Position numbers and translations under genes: made by a program. A model generated the notes under the pieces. That model searched no databases. It worked only from the letters and a program-made list of their open reading frames with translations, and had not been told where the DNA came from. Shown here piece after piece: positions 47,701 to 55,898 of a stretch of 60,882 nt of DNA (positions are counted from its first letter, which is position 1; the number at the start of each line of letters is the position of its first letter). The stretch is from JAUVZL01 sp965603515 (lineage in GTDB: Bacteria; Hydrothermota; Tepidihabitantia; SM23-42), in NCBI GenBank assembly GCA_965603515.1, contig CBFDDH010000012.1, forward strand, positions 1 through 60,882, written 5' to 3'.

Positions 47701-47960
47701 TACAACTATTAAATACATAAAAAACAAAGAGGGACGGTGCATCTCGATAGACTCGATATCTTCGACATCTCATTACATTCGATATTTACAACCTGACATT
47801 ATGACAATTTCCTCAGCATCTTGCCTGGAATTTCTATTTATACAAAGATATAAAAACCTATAAACGAGTTTTAACGGAAGCCAAAAATAGATTACCCAAT
47901 ACGATTAACATCTTACGGGGTCTCTCATTGCATTCGAGATCTACGACAGGCAGTGATGGC
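47701..47960. other. Intergenic stretch with imperfect repeats, no gene
   Basis: Two related tracts (CTCATTACATTCGATATTTA near 47769 and CTCATTGCATTCGAGATCTA near 47923) are separated by about 150 bp. No supported ORF was seen. Confidence 0.55.
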
Positions 47961-49499
47961 TTACTTTATTTTTATTGCTTTTTGAACAACCACACCGTCG
48001 ATTTCAATGAAATAGATCCCTGGTTTTATTTTACCAGGTATCACGATTCTACCCATGATATCAAAGACCTTGCATGTTCTGCCTTCAGGTAATCGCAGAG
48101 GACCAGTAAAAATATTTGGTACGAAATTGTGGGATACAATATTTAAAGATGAGCTGTATTCAATCCCGGGGATGCCTGAATATTTTATCGTTGCAAAGTC
48201 ATAGGTTGTGCCGGATCCGCCGCTAAAACCGGTTATATAGAAATTACCGTGAGTATCAGCAATGATGTCCTGCGCTGCGTCGGCCCAGGTACCTGGTCCA
48301 TTATAGCGCTGGGCAGTGATCTCGGTCCCAAGTGAATCGTATACTACGCTTGCGTAGTCGTCATCAACTGATCCCCGACTCACACCGGTCACGTAGATAT
48401 TGCCGCGGATGTCGACGGCGATCGCCCGGGTCTGGTCATTCTGGTGCACAGGCCCGTCATACCGCTCCACCCAGATTTCATTGCCAGAAGAGTCGTATTT
48501 GATCGTACAATAATCCGTGCGTGTGCCTGATCCACCCCAGCTATCGCCCGCGATGTAAATATTTCCACGTCCGTCATACACGATCTCTTCAGGCGTGTCA
48601 TCATCAGCAGCCGGACCATTGTACCGACGTGCCCACACCGTATCACCGCTTGAATTATATTTGATAGTGAGATAATCCGACGGAATACCCTGCATGAACT
48701 TCCACGTACCTCCTGTGATGTAGACATTACCACTTTCATCGATGTCCAGGGTCGTGCCGAATTCATCCATGTCCCCGCTTGTATTGAATCGTGCTGCCCA
48801 CACTTCATTACCGAGCGAATCATACTTGACCGTGGCAAAATCCAGACCGGTCCCTGCTCCGGTGCTCGTGCCGGTCGTGTACACATTGCCCAGCGCGTCA
48901 ACCGCGATACTATATGCTTCGTCAGTTTGGTTGCCAGTACCATTGTACCTACCTACCCACTTTTCCGTACCGGATGAATCCCATTTAATCGTAACATAAT
49001 CAAACCCGGTACCCGCGCCGACACTGCGACCCGTAACATATACATTGCTCGCTCCATCGACTTCGATATCGAACGGCCAGTCGTAATCGTCGCCTGGTCC
49101 GTTGTAGCGCGCGTCCCAGATGAAATTGCCGAGCGTGTCGTATTTAATGACCGCAATATCATCGCCGGTAAAACTATCGGTACTTGCCGCGGTGACGTAC
49201 ACGTAGCCGAAATCATCGATTGCGATACCCCAGCCCGTGTCATAGTGAGTCGAATCAGATGCGCGATATGCACGTACCCACTTCTCGTTACCTGCAGGAT
49301 CGTACTTGATCGTGGTGCATTCGAAAGAGGCCGGCGTATCGCCGCGCCTGCCAGTTACATAGATATTGCCCAACGGATCGACAGCAACCGAGGTACCGCC
49401 ATCTACAACATTGACAGGTCCGTTATACCGTGCGACCCATTCCTGGGTTTGCCCGTGGATAAATGAAAAAAATATTACCAAAGGAGCAATGTATCGCAT
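47961..49499 (-). CDS. Secreted SBBP-repeat beta-propeller protein with sorting domain
   Basis: The 512-residue product has a signal peptide (ending S-F-I-H-G). About eight repeats of about 52 residues follow, of the form YDSLGNxxWxxRYNGxxxxxDxxxxIAVDxxGNVYVTGxSxGxGTxxDYxTIKYDSSG, matching the SBBP family. A 60-residue short sorting domain (CKVFDIMGRIVIPGKIKPGIYFIEIDG) ends the protein. A ribosome site (GGGAGG) and a perfect promoter precede it. The repeat DNA is more GC-rich than its surroundings. Confidence 0.9.
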   Translation of the reverse strand: MRYIAPLVIFFSFIHGQTQEWVARYNGPVNVVDGGTSVAVDPLGNIYVTGRRGDTPASFECTTIKYDPAGNEKWVRAYRASDSTHYDTGWGIAIDDFGYVYVTAASTDSFTGDDIAVIKYDTLGNFIWDARYNGPGDDYDWPFDIEVDGASNVYVTGRSVGAGTGFDYVTIKWDSSGTEKWVGRYNGTGNQTDEAYSIAVDALGNVYTTGTSTGAGTGLDFATVKYDSLGNEVWAARFNTSGDMDEFGTTLDIDESGNVYITGGTWKFMQGIPSDYLTIKYNSSGDTVWARRYNGPAADDDTPEEIVYDGRGNIYIAGDSWGGSGTRTDYCTIKYDSSGNEIWVERYDGPVHQNDQTRAIAVDIRGNIYVTGVSRGSVDDDYASVVYDSLGTEITAQRYNGPGTWADAAQDIIADTHGNFYITGFSGGSGTTYDFATIKYSGIPGIEYSSSLNIVSHNFVPNIFTGPLRLPEGRTCKVFDIMGRIVIPGKIKPGIYFIEIDGVVVQKAIKIK

Positions 49500-49536
49500 A
49501 ATTCCTACCTCCCTTCTATAACCTGGATTTGAGAAA

Positions 49537-49564
49537 ATTATAAAGATATATATATAGGTGTCAA
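49537..49564 (-). promoter_or_regulatory. Sigma-70-type promoter, perfect boxes
   Basis: Minus strand: TTGACA (49564-49559), a 16-bp spacer, TATAAT (49542-49537), upstream of the gene starting at 49499. Confidence 0.88.
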
Positions 49565-49608
49565 GACAGCTTATTTCATTGCAAGACCGTGAATCCCGCT
49601 TTGCGGAA

Positions 49609-50289
49609 CTATTTTTTCAGCTTCGGATTTTTCAAGCCCGTTTTCAGTTTGTTGTGCACTTCTCGTTTTACCCGTGCGGCAAGTTTTTGCTCGTATTTTT
49701 TCAAAAATTTACGTACTGCATCCGGGTCATGGACAACCAGTACACGCAATGCCCAGGACATTGCCTTTGCTACCATATCATCATGATCACTCACCAGCAT
49801 TTTGCAGACTGCAAGGGTACGAGAAGCATCGCCGTATCCACCCTGTGAGCGCACATTGAGCGCCACCGTGCTGACTAATGCAGCGCGTCGCCACCAGCGG
49901 TCTTTTGAACAAGCCCATTTGTGGATCAATTTATCAGACACCTGATCATTAAGCCATGCCGGCCCTGACAAGATGCGTCCAAAACCATCGACTGTCCACC
50001 AGCTGTTAATACCATGCCCAAATTCTTCGAGTTCTTTCTTCCGTAGACTTTGAAAGGCGGCTTTATGGCCTTGAATCAATTCATACGCTGCCCATCGGTG
50101 TTTGTAGCGATTCATGAATACGCGCGCCAGTTCGATTATGAATCCTGGTTTTGCCTGTCTTAACTTTTGAGAGTATTTGCGGCGAATCGCCCGTGCATTC
50201 GGTGTATTCATAACAACCAATGCACGGATCTCAGCATCAAACCTGACAGCGATCTTTTTTACATCAGCGAGATGACTTTTTTCACTCAT
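49609..50289 (-). CDS. DNA alkylation repair protein, AlkD-like HEAT repeats
   Basis: AlkD-type glycosylases remove alkylated bases with a HEAT-repeat superhelix. The start is taken as M-S-E-K (50289). The family pattern is visible: VMNTPNARAIRRKYSQKLR, VDGFGRILSGPAWL, WACSKDRWWRRAALVST, SDHDDMVAKAMSWALRVL and DPDAVRKFLKKYEQKLAARVKREVHNKL. The key Trp and Asp of AlkD cannot be placed with certainty. It follows the CAAX protease gene closely and is likely co-transcribed. Confidence 0.85.
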   Translation of the reverse strand: MSEKSHLADVKKIAVRFDAEIRALVVMNTPNARAIRRKYSQKLRQAKPGFIIELARVFMNRYKHRWAAYELIQGHKAAFQSLRKKELEEFGHGINSWWTVDGFGRILSGPAWLNDQVSDKLIHKWACSKDRWWRRAALVSTVALNVRSQGGYGDASRTLAVCKMLVSDHDDMVAKAMSWALRVLVVHDPDAVRKFLKKYEQKLAARVKREVHNKLKTGLKNPKLKK

Positions 50290-50306
50290 AAACATTCCTG
50301 CAAGGG

Positions 50307-51326
50307 TCAGGTCCCGAGGAAAACCATGACCCAGGGGATCATGTTGATCATGTAGTGGGCGCCTACGGCATGCTCCCAGTCACGCCGGGCAAATATAACC
50401 GCCATTGGTAGACCGTAGAACAATCCCGTCGTCAGGAAATTATGCATTGTTCGACCGTGACCTAGACCGAAGGTAATCCCGCCGAAAAGTACTGCAGCCA
50501 GTACTGCAAGTGCAGGACGCTTAAGAAATGCAGGTCGCAGCATCATATAGCAAAGACCAACAAGTAATAGTCTAAACCAAACTTCTTCTGCGATACCTGA
50601 GAACCAGGGAAGCGACAAAGACATCCACCATCGGGTCACCCATGTAATGTCTGTACCTGGCGAACCGCTGGCAGCATTGGCCAAACCAAGCGGAACAAAA
50701 AGCAGACAGCCCCACAGGAAGTTCTTCAACGCCTTTCCGAAATGCGCTTCAAGCAGCTGGATTCCGCCCAGGCCAGTGCGTTTAATCAACAACCATCCAG
50801 CAATAAACATGGGTGGTATAAATATCAAAAGGATAATAAAAGCAGTTCTTGAAATAAGATCACTTTTTAAGAACGGAAGACCTCCGAGAAAAGCGATAAC
50901 GGCAACCGCGAACCCTATAACAAACATACGTAATTTAATCCGGCGGCGCCATACCACAAGGATCCATCCTGTGGCAATAATAAGCAGAAGATATAGATAA
51001 GAGTCACCTTGATCTGAAAATACGGTCAAAGCAAACAGCAATACTACACCCAGAGCAGGTATCAGCTGTCCGTATTTCCAGCGCGGAAACACAGGTGAAG
51101 AAAGCTCAGGCAGTTTCTTTATTGAAGGTCCGGTACGCAAAAGATACCACAACAAGATAGACACATAGACCCCGTGCAGCACATAGCGCACTGCGCTAAA
51201 CTGATCTGTATTTCTAACATCAAGCAAGAGCATCGCGACCATTGTACAGGTTGTCACAAGCCACATGATTATCAAGGTAATACGACATATTACACGCTCA
51301 TTTGGTCTATTCACCATTATCCTCAT
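50307..51326 (-). CDS. CPBP (CAAX protease/bacteriocin-processing) family membrane protease
   Basis: The product has about eight hydrophobic segments. The active motifs of the Abi/CPBP family are visible: E-E-x-x-x-R as G-I-A-E-E-V-W-F-R-L-L-L, and the second motif F-G-L-G-H, with a third in A-H-Y-M-I-N-M. The start is uncertain. An ATG at 51326 lies four bases after a -10 box and an ATG at 51317 thirteen bases after it; the 51383 start lies upstream of the promoter and is rejected. It ends in TGA. The substrate is unknown. Confidence 0.85.
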   Translation of the reverse strand: MRIMVNRPNERVICRITLIIMWLVTTCTMVAMLLLDVRNTDQFSAVRYVLHGVYVSILLWYLLRTGPSIKKLPELSSPVFPRWKYGQLIPALGVVLLFALTVFSDQGDSYLYLLLIIATGWILVVWRRRIKLRMFVIGFAVAVIAFLGGLPFLKSDLISRTAFIILLIFIPPMFIAGWLLIKRTGLGGIQLLEAHFGKALKNFLWGCLLFVPLGLANAASGSPGTDITWVTRWWMSLSLPWFSGIAEEVWFRLLLVGLCYMMLRPAFLKRPALAVLAAVLFGGITFGLGHGRTMHNFLTTGLFYGLPMAVIFARRDWEHAVGAHYMINMIPWVMVFLGT

Positions 51327-51330
51327 CCCA

Positions 51331-51358
51331 ATTATCCCGATTTCCATAACAATGTCAA
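51331..51358 (-). promoter_or_regulatory. Sigma-70-type promoter
   Basis: Minus strand: TTGACA (51358-51353), a 16-bp spacer, GATAAT (51336-51331), just before the CPBP start. Confidence 0.72.
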
Positions 51359-51429
51359 CTATTGCACATAGCGCTTGGGGCAAAGCGCAAAGGGCATAGT
51401 ACGCTACGGTTTATTTGGTTTCCCAAAAC

Positions 51430-51457
51430 AAAAAGGGGGCTCGTACCGAGCCCCCTT
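51430..51457 (-). terminator. Rho-independent terminator
   Basis: Minus strand: an 11-bp stem (AAGGGGGCTCG with CGAGCCCCCTT), loop GTA, then a T-run. It ends the gene whose stop is at 51477. Confidence 0.92.
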
Positions 51458-51476
51458 GATTATTCCCGATAAATGA

Positions 51477-53705
51477 TTATTTCAGAAGTATTATTTTTTC
51501 GATGGCAATAGCGTCATCAGTCACTAATTTACAGAAATATATGCCGGATGAAACCGCATTCTCGCGCGCATCCTGTCCATTCCAGATAACGGAATAATCG
51601 CCTGCAGCCTGTCTCTCTCTCGCTAACTGCGCAACCAACCGACCCTGAACATCATAAACAGATAGGTCGGTAACAAGTTCTTTGCTTAACGTGTAGCAGA
51701 TTGTCACGTTGCCACGGGCAGGCTTTGGATAACAGGCTAGGATCATTATCGGTACGGTTTTCTCGTATCTTTCCTCTGCACCGACGTTCAAAGTCCAGCG
51801 CCACATACCAGCACCGTCAGTACCGGCATACAGATAGTTATCATGATACAAACCTAATGATGTCACGTTGGTCATGAGCAGCCCTTCATTCATCGCAGTC
51901 CAGCTCGACCCGCCATTGGTGCTGAAGTAAACACCGCTGCTCGTGCCTGCAAAGATCGTGGTGATCGCAGAAACGTCAATAACGATCGAGGTCACTCCGG
52001 TGCAACCATTGTTACTCCAGTTCGAACCGCTATTCGTTGATTTAAACACTCCGCTCGATGTCGCGGCATACAGAATACTGCTGCTTAGGGGATCTATCAC
52101 GATATCGTTCACTGTACCGCTCAATCCCGTACTTGACTGCGCCCATGTAGCACCTGCGTTCGTGCTCCTGTAGAATCCGGTATACCCACCCGCATATACC
52201 AGATTTGAATTGGACGGATCTACCACCAAAGCATTGCAGGTACTATAGACTGTTTCGAGCGTATCACGCGTCCAGGAAACACCGCTGTCTGTTGTTTTTG
52301 ATACTGCCATGTAGTATGTCGACACAAGGAGATGACCGCCGCTGTAGAGAACCGAACTATTGTTGGGATCAAAGACCAAAGCGCCACCAGTAGTATAATA
52401 ACTATCCAAGGCTGAGGACCAGACGGACCCGCCGTCTGTGCTCTGATAGAGCTCAGCATTGCCTCAGCCCGAGCCCTCAAGTGCGTAGATTATATCGGCA
52501 CTGGCGTAGTCAACCGCAAACTCGCAGATATCACCGCAACCAACCGGAGTCGGAAGTAATGTCCAACTCGAACCGCTGTTCGTGGTCTTATAGACACCGA
52601 TTTCCTCAAAGGACGTGTACACGGTCGATCCGGAAGACGGCGCAACTGCGAAATTCAGAATAGCGCCGACATTCAGATTATTGGTAGAATTCACCCAGCT
52701 CGTACCGCTGTTGGTCGTTTTGAATACTCCAACATTACTTCCTGCAAAGATATTACTACCGCTCAATGGACTCATGGCAAGACCATATACATAGTGGCCC
52801 GTCATGCCAGTGCTTGAAGCAAACCAGGACGCGCCGGCATCGGTCGTCTTGTAAATGTCACTGTAACCACCAGAGTATGCGACATCCGGAGTGACCGGAC
52901 TTGTCGTCATCGAGTAATTATAATAATGGGTCGATGCCTGTGTCCACGAACTTCCGCCGTCGATCGAACGATAAATACCGCCCAGATAGGTCCCGGCATA
53001 CACGATACTCGAGTTCGTTGGATGAACCGCCAGCGAATAAACATAATACGATGACGTCGGGATATTGTTTGTCACCTCATTAAAACTGGTGCCGCCGTCC
53101 GTTGATTTATAAATAATCGGATAGTTTGCACTATCCACCGGGTGATAGTAGTATCCGCCCGCATATACTGTATTGGGATTGGTGCGGTCAACTGCAAGGC
53201 TGTAACCGCAGCCCCGGTCTACGCCCAATGGCGTTGCGTTCCAGTTTGCGCCGCTATTTGTGCTCTTGAAAAACGCTATTACCCACTGGCTGCCATCCCA
53301 TGACATACCTGAAGCATAGATGGTGGATGATATAGTCGGATGCATTGCTATGCCGTATATATATTTATTGCTCATTGTCGTGCTGATCCAGTTCGCACCG
53401 CCGTCTGTCGACCGGTAGATGGCATGACCACAGCCAGTATACAGATTATTATCATTGGCCGGATCAATAGCCATACAATAAGCCTGTCTCGGGATCGCCC
53501 CCACTGTTGTCCAGGAAGCACCTGCATCTGTCGTTTTTGCAACGCTCGTAGGTGTGGAATAGGACGTAGCGTAGACGATATTATCATTGGAATGTGAAAC
53601 TACTACCGAACGGACATAGCCGCCATAAGGACCAACCGCTTCCCATGCAGCAAAACCCAGACAGCAAAATAGCGCTGTCATACTGATTACATATTTTAAT
53701 CGCAT
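51477..53705 (-). CDS. Secreted BNR/Asp-box propeller protein with sorting domain and one in-frame UGA (codon 414)
   Basis: The product (742 residues if read through) has a signal peptide (ending F-A-A-W) and many repeats of about 45 residues with the Asp-box S-T-D-G-G-x-x-W or S-T-N-S-G-x-x-W. TGA at 52466-52464 interrupts one repeat (A-L-E-G-S-G-UGA-G-N-A-E-L-Y-Q-S-T-D-G-G). Both sides belong to the same propeller, and only the downstream part carries the sorting domain (CYPKPARGNVTICYTL, VYDVQGRLVAQL, SGIYFCKLV). In an earlier repeat the same place reads T-G-C-G-H-A-I-Y-R-S-T-D-G-G, so Cys aligns with the UGA. Without readthrough the exported protein would lose its sorting signal. Confidence 0.75.
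52420..52438 (-). promoter_or_regulatory. SECIS-like stem-loop after in-frame UGA
   Basis: Minus strand: a perfect 7-bp stem (CAGACGG with CCGUCUG) closes loop CGGGU. The loop begins 33 nt after the UGA, near the far limit for bacterial elements. It falls on an Asp-box codon stretch, so coding constraint could explain it. Confidence 0.35.
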
Positions 53706-53793
53706 AGATCCACCCCCTTAGTGTATCTTACACCGTTTCTTTATATACCTTCCGTAGCGTCAAAAATACGTTTATATTACGTTTCTATACTTA

Positions 53794-53821
53794 AGTATAT
53801 ATGCAACTAGTAATTTGTCAA
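53794..53821 (-). promoter_or_regulatory. Sigma-70-type promoter
   Basis: Minus strand: TTGACA (53821-53816), a 16-bp spacer, TATACT (53799-53794), upstream of the propeller gene starting at 53705. Confidence 0.82.
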
Positions 53822-53865
53822 GAGGTTATTCTTCTTTATTAGGATCATGCCTGGATTATCTGAAG

Positions 53866-54042
53866 TTAACGCTCTGAAAGAATTATCATCCTTTGCACAA
53901 GCGTCTCAGTTCCTGCCTTTAATTCACAGAAGTAAATACCGGCTGGAACTTTGCTGCCTGATGATGAAAGACCATTCCACCCAATCCTGTATTCCCCTGC
54001 TGTATTTCTTCTATCCATCAGTGTCCTGACCGACTTATAGGT
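53866..54042 (-). pseudogene. Remnant of a FlgD/Por-type sorting domain
   Basis: On the minus strand an open frame reads T-Y-K-S-V-R-T-L-M-D, then N-T-A-G-E-Y-R-I-G-W-N-G, then G-S-K-V-P-A-G-I-Y-F-C-E-L and ends M-I-I-L-S-E-R-stop. This is the last two thirds of the sorting domain that ends the neighbouring genes. A stop (TAA at 54045-54043) lies immediately before it and no start or passenger domain is present. It is a dead 3' fragment of a lost secreted-protein gene. Confidence 0.8.
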
Positions 54043-54049
54043 TTACTTT

Positions 54050-54110
54050 TTTCCGTTTCTCCGTTAGTCCCATACACAAATACTCCGACACACAAAAAAG
54101 GTTTGACCCC
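54050..54110. repeat. Dispersed 61-bp repeat, copy 1
   Basis: It begins TTTCCGTTTCTCCGTTA and ends AAAAAAGGTTTGACCCC. A copy differing at about two bases lies at 54801-54861. Confidence 0.85.
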
Positions 54111-54176
54111 AGTTTGCTTTTCTCCCTACGCCTTACGCCCTACTCACTACTGCCCTTTATGGCCGCTGCTTGTCTC

Positions 54177-54204
54177 TTGCAATATATTGCTTTCTATATA
54201 CAAT
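54177..54204 (+). promoter_or_regulatory. Sigma-70-type promoter
   Basis: TTGCAA (54177-54182), a 16-bp spacer and TACAAT (54199-54204) lie before the gene at 54225, which has the ribosome site AAGGAGG. Confidence 0.65.
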
Positions 54205-54224
54205 TATAGTACAAGGAGGTTATA

Positions 54225-54743
54225 ATGATGAAGAAATTGCTCAGTATTATTATTTTATTATGTTGTGCGCCTGCTTTTATCCAAGCTCAATGCCCGGCTG
54301 AGAGAGATGGAAAATCTCTGGTCATAAGCTGGCAGCATACCGTATGCCAGAGCACAAACCCATGTAATCGTTGCCTAATGACACCAGAGGAAGTAAAGAC
54401 TGCTTATGAGAAACTGCAGTCCGCACTTGCCAAGCTGGATATAGAAGTCATACTCGATGAGCAAACCAAAGCCCAAGAAGAAGATCATATCTTGATCAAT
54501 GGCAAAGCTCTCGAAAATTTGTTAGGCGGTAAGTTGGTCAAACGTCAGTGTGCTTCGTGCCCGAGTGCTGATGGTGAAATAAAAGAATACAACACACTCG
54601 AACTCGACGGCACATTATACGAGATAATTCCATCTGCTCTGATAATCAAAGCAGGTTTGCTGGCTGCATCAGAGTTATTCGCTGCTAAATCTTCGATGCC
54701 GTGCAAAACAAAAACACCATGTCAAGGATGCCCATCCCCATAA
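54225..54743 (+). CDS. Exported cysteine-rich DUF2703-like protein
   Basis: The 172-residue product has a signal peptide (ending I-Q-A-Q). The mature part has VISWQHTVCQSTNPCNRC, then a helix (EEVKTAYEKLQSALAKLDIEVILDEQTKAQEEDHILINGKALENLLGG), then C-A-S-C and YEIIPSALIIKAGLLAA. This order matches DUF2703, a thioredoxin-like group. The cysteine pairs suggest a thiol redox or metal-binding role outside the cytoplasm. The C-terminal tail adds C-K-T-K-T-P-C-Q-G-C. The partner is unknown. Confidence 0.75.
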   Translation: MMKKLLSIIILLCCAPAFIQAQCPAERDGKSLVISWQHTVCQSTNPCNRCLMTPEEVKTAYEKLQSALAKLDIEVILDEQTKAQEEDHILINGKALENLLGGKLVKRQCASCPSADGEIKEYNTLELDGTLYEIIPSALIIKAGLLAASELFAAKSSMPCKTKTPCQGCPSP

Positions 54744-54800
54744 ACACCTGAACGCCTACCCCCACATCAGCCGCAACCTCCTCTACTGTCATCGTCCGAC

Positions 54801-54861
54801 TTTCCGTTTCTCCGTTACTCCCATACACAAACACTCCGACACACAAAAAAGGTTTGACCCC
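54801..54861. repeat. Dispersed 61-bp repeat, copy 2
   Basis: Near-identical to 54050-54110. It is preceded by CAACCTCCTCTACTGTCAT, a piece of the 45950 tandem unit, so the repeat families are mosaics. Confidence 0.85.
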
Positions 54862-54973
54862 TGCTCCGCCTGTCGAAGATATCGAATAAATTGAGATGCC
54901 CTCGCCGGTCCTCGTTACCTCGGTAACGGGATAGCGACAGCGTACGGGGTTTCTCCGATACGCAGCTCAGTTT

Positions 54974-55465
54974 TTAAAACAAAACCTTCCAGATAAAAAT
55001 ACCGATCATCACACAACCAATAATAAATCTAAATAGCCCACCGAATAATAGACCCACAAAAGCACCGGTACCGGCTCTTAGAGCTTTACCTCCCCTTGTT
55101 CCAGCGATCAATTCAAAAACAACCGCAAACAGAAAAGGAAATAGGATAATTGCGAACCAATGGACAAAAATCCCTACAAGCAAACCGATCACAGCGCCAA
55201 ATGCGCCGGCTGTTCCTCCGCCCATTTTCTTTACTGAAAAATAATTGGCAAAATAATCGAACATAAGACTAATTGCAGTTAGACCAGCAAAAATCAGCAG
55301 CAGGTTAAAAGACATTTCCTCAAATCCAGTTAGAATTCCGTAAAGAGCTGCTGCAGCAAAGATAAGCGGAACACCAGGCAGGATTGGAAGAATAACGCCA
55401 CCTAATCCCACTGCCATGATTATCAGCGCACTAATAAATATCATGATCTCTAAAAAACTCATCAC
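54974..55465 (-). CDS. DUF456 family membrane protein
   Basis: The 163-residue product is almost entirely hydrophobic, with about four membrane segments and glycine-rich stretches. The DUF456 pattern is visible: VGLGGVILPILPGVPLIFAAAALYG, FDYFANYFSVKKMGGGTAGAFGAVIGLLVG and GKALRAGTGAFVGLLFG. The function of the family is unknown. Confidence 0.85.
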   Translation of the reverse strand: MMSFLEIMIFISALIIMAVGLGGVILPILPGVPLIFAAAALYGILTGFEEMSFNLLLIFAGLTAISLMFDYFANYFSVKKMGGGTAGAFGAVIGLLVGIFVHWFAIILFPFLFAVVFELIAGTRGGKALRAGTGAFVGLLFGGLFRFIIGCVMIGIFIWKVLF

Positions 55466-55535
55466 CAGATTATCCTGGATTCTCCACCGATGTCAAGCAA
55501 GAAAAGAACAGATACCCACTTCACTCCTGTGCGCC

Positions 55536-55563
55536 TATCTCGCTTTCGTGCGAAAGCGAGATA
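55536..55563. repeat. Perfect 13-bp inverted repeat (hairpin)
   Basis: TATCTCGCTTTCG, loop TG, CGAAAGCGAGATA. It directly precedes the acetyltransferase remnant and has no T-run. Confidence 0.85.
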
Positions 55564-55565
55564 CT

Positions 55566-55680
55566 CTACCGCGCTTTTTATGTTAAAGAACATGTCATAA
55601 AATTAGGCAAATACGAAGATCTTATTATCTATGGTATAACACAAAAAGAATGGCGAGAGTTAATAAGACGGGATAGCTAA
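55566..55680 (+). pseudogene. Remnant of a GNAT acetyltransferase C-terminus
   Basis: The frame reads R-A-F-Y-V-K-E-H-V-I-K-L-G-K-Y-E-D-L-I-I-Y-G-I-T-Q-K-E-W and ends at TAA, matching the last strands of RimL/SpeG-like acetyltransferases (the xxHVxxxGRYxDxxxYGxxxxEW end). The rest of the gene is absent and a perfect hairpin stands where it breaks off. The identification is from pattern memory. Confidence 0.55.
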
Positions 55681-55839
55681 TCTGTAGTTTTTAATTCCGT
55701 AAGGAATAATTTTTTAGGCCTGTACTGAGTTCATCGAATGGAATACTTCGGGACTCATATCATTTCAATTCTACATGATATTTATTAGATATCAACTGAG
55801 GATATCGAAGACGCCAAAAAACATAAATTGTATATGCTC

Positions 55840-55868
55840 TTGACTTAACGGTGTTTGTGCACTATGAT
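55840..55868 (+). promoter_or_regulatory. Sigma-70-type promoter (17-bp spacer)
   Basis: TTGACT (55840-55845), a 17-bp spacer and TATGAT (55863-55868) precede the gene at 55899. This is the only promoter in the window for which I see a 17-bp spacer. Confidence 0.65.
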
Positions 55869-55898
55869 ATTGACAGCAGGCGACTAAATAGGAGGTTT

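Noticed and set aside
48389..48943. 184-residue minus-strand ORF within the SBBP propeller gene
   Set aside because: It is a second frame of the GC-rich repeats, and the SBBP frame has the signal peptide and sorting domain.
5215..53705. Genome-wide reassignment of UGA (for example to Gly or Trp)
   Set aside because: UGA ends yebC, ruvC, ruvA, pcm, the DUF975 gene (tandem TGA TGA) and the C45-like gene at natural protein ends, so it is a working stop.
53847..54029. Plus-strand ORF of 60 residues
   Set aside because: The real coding trace is on the minus strand (sorting-domain remnant); this frame is its complement.
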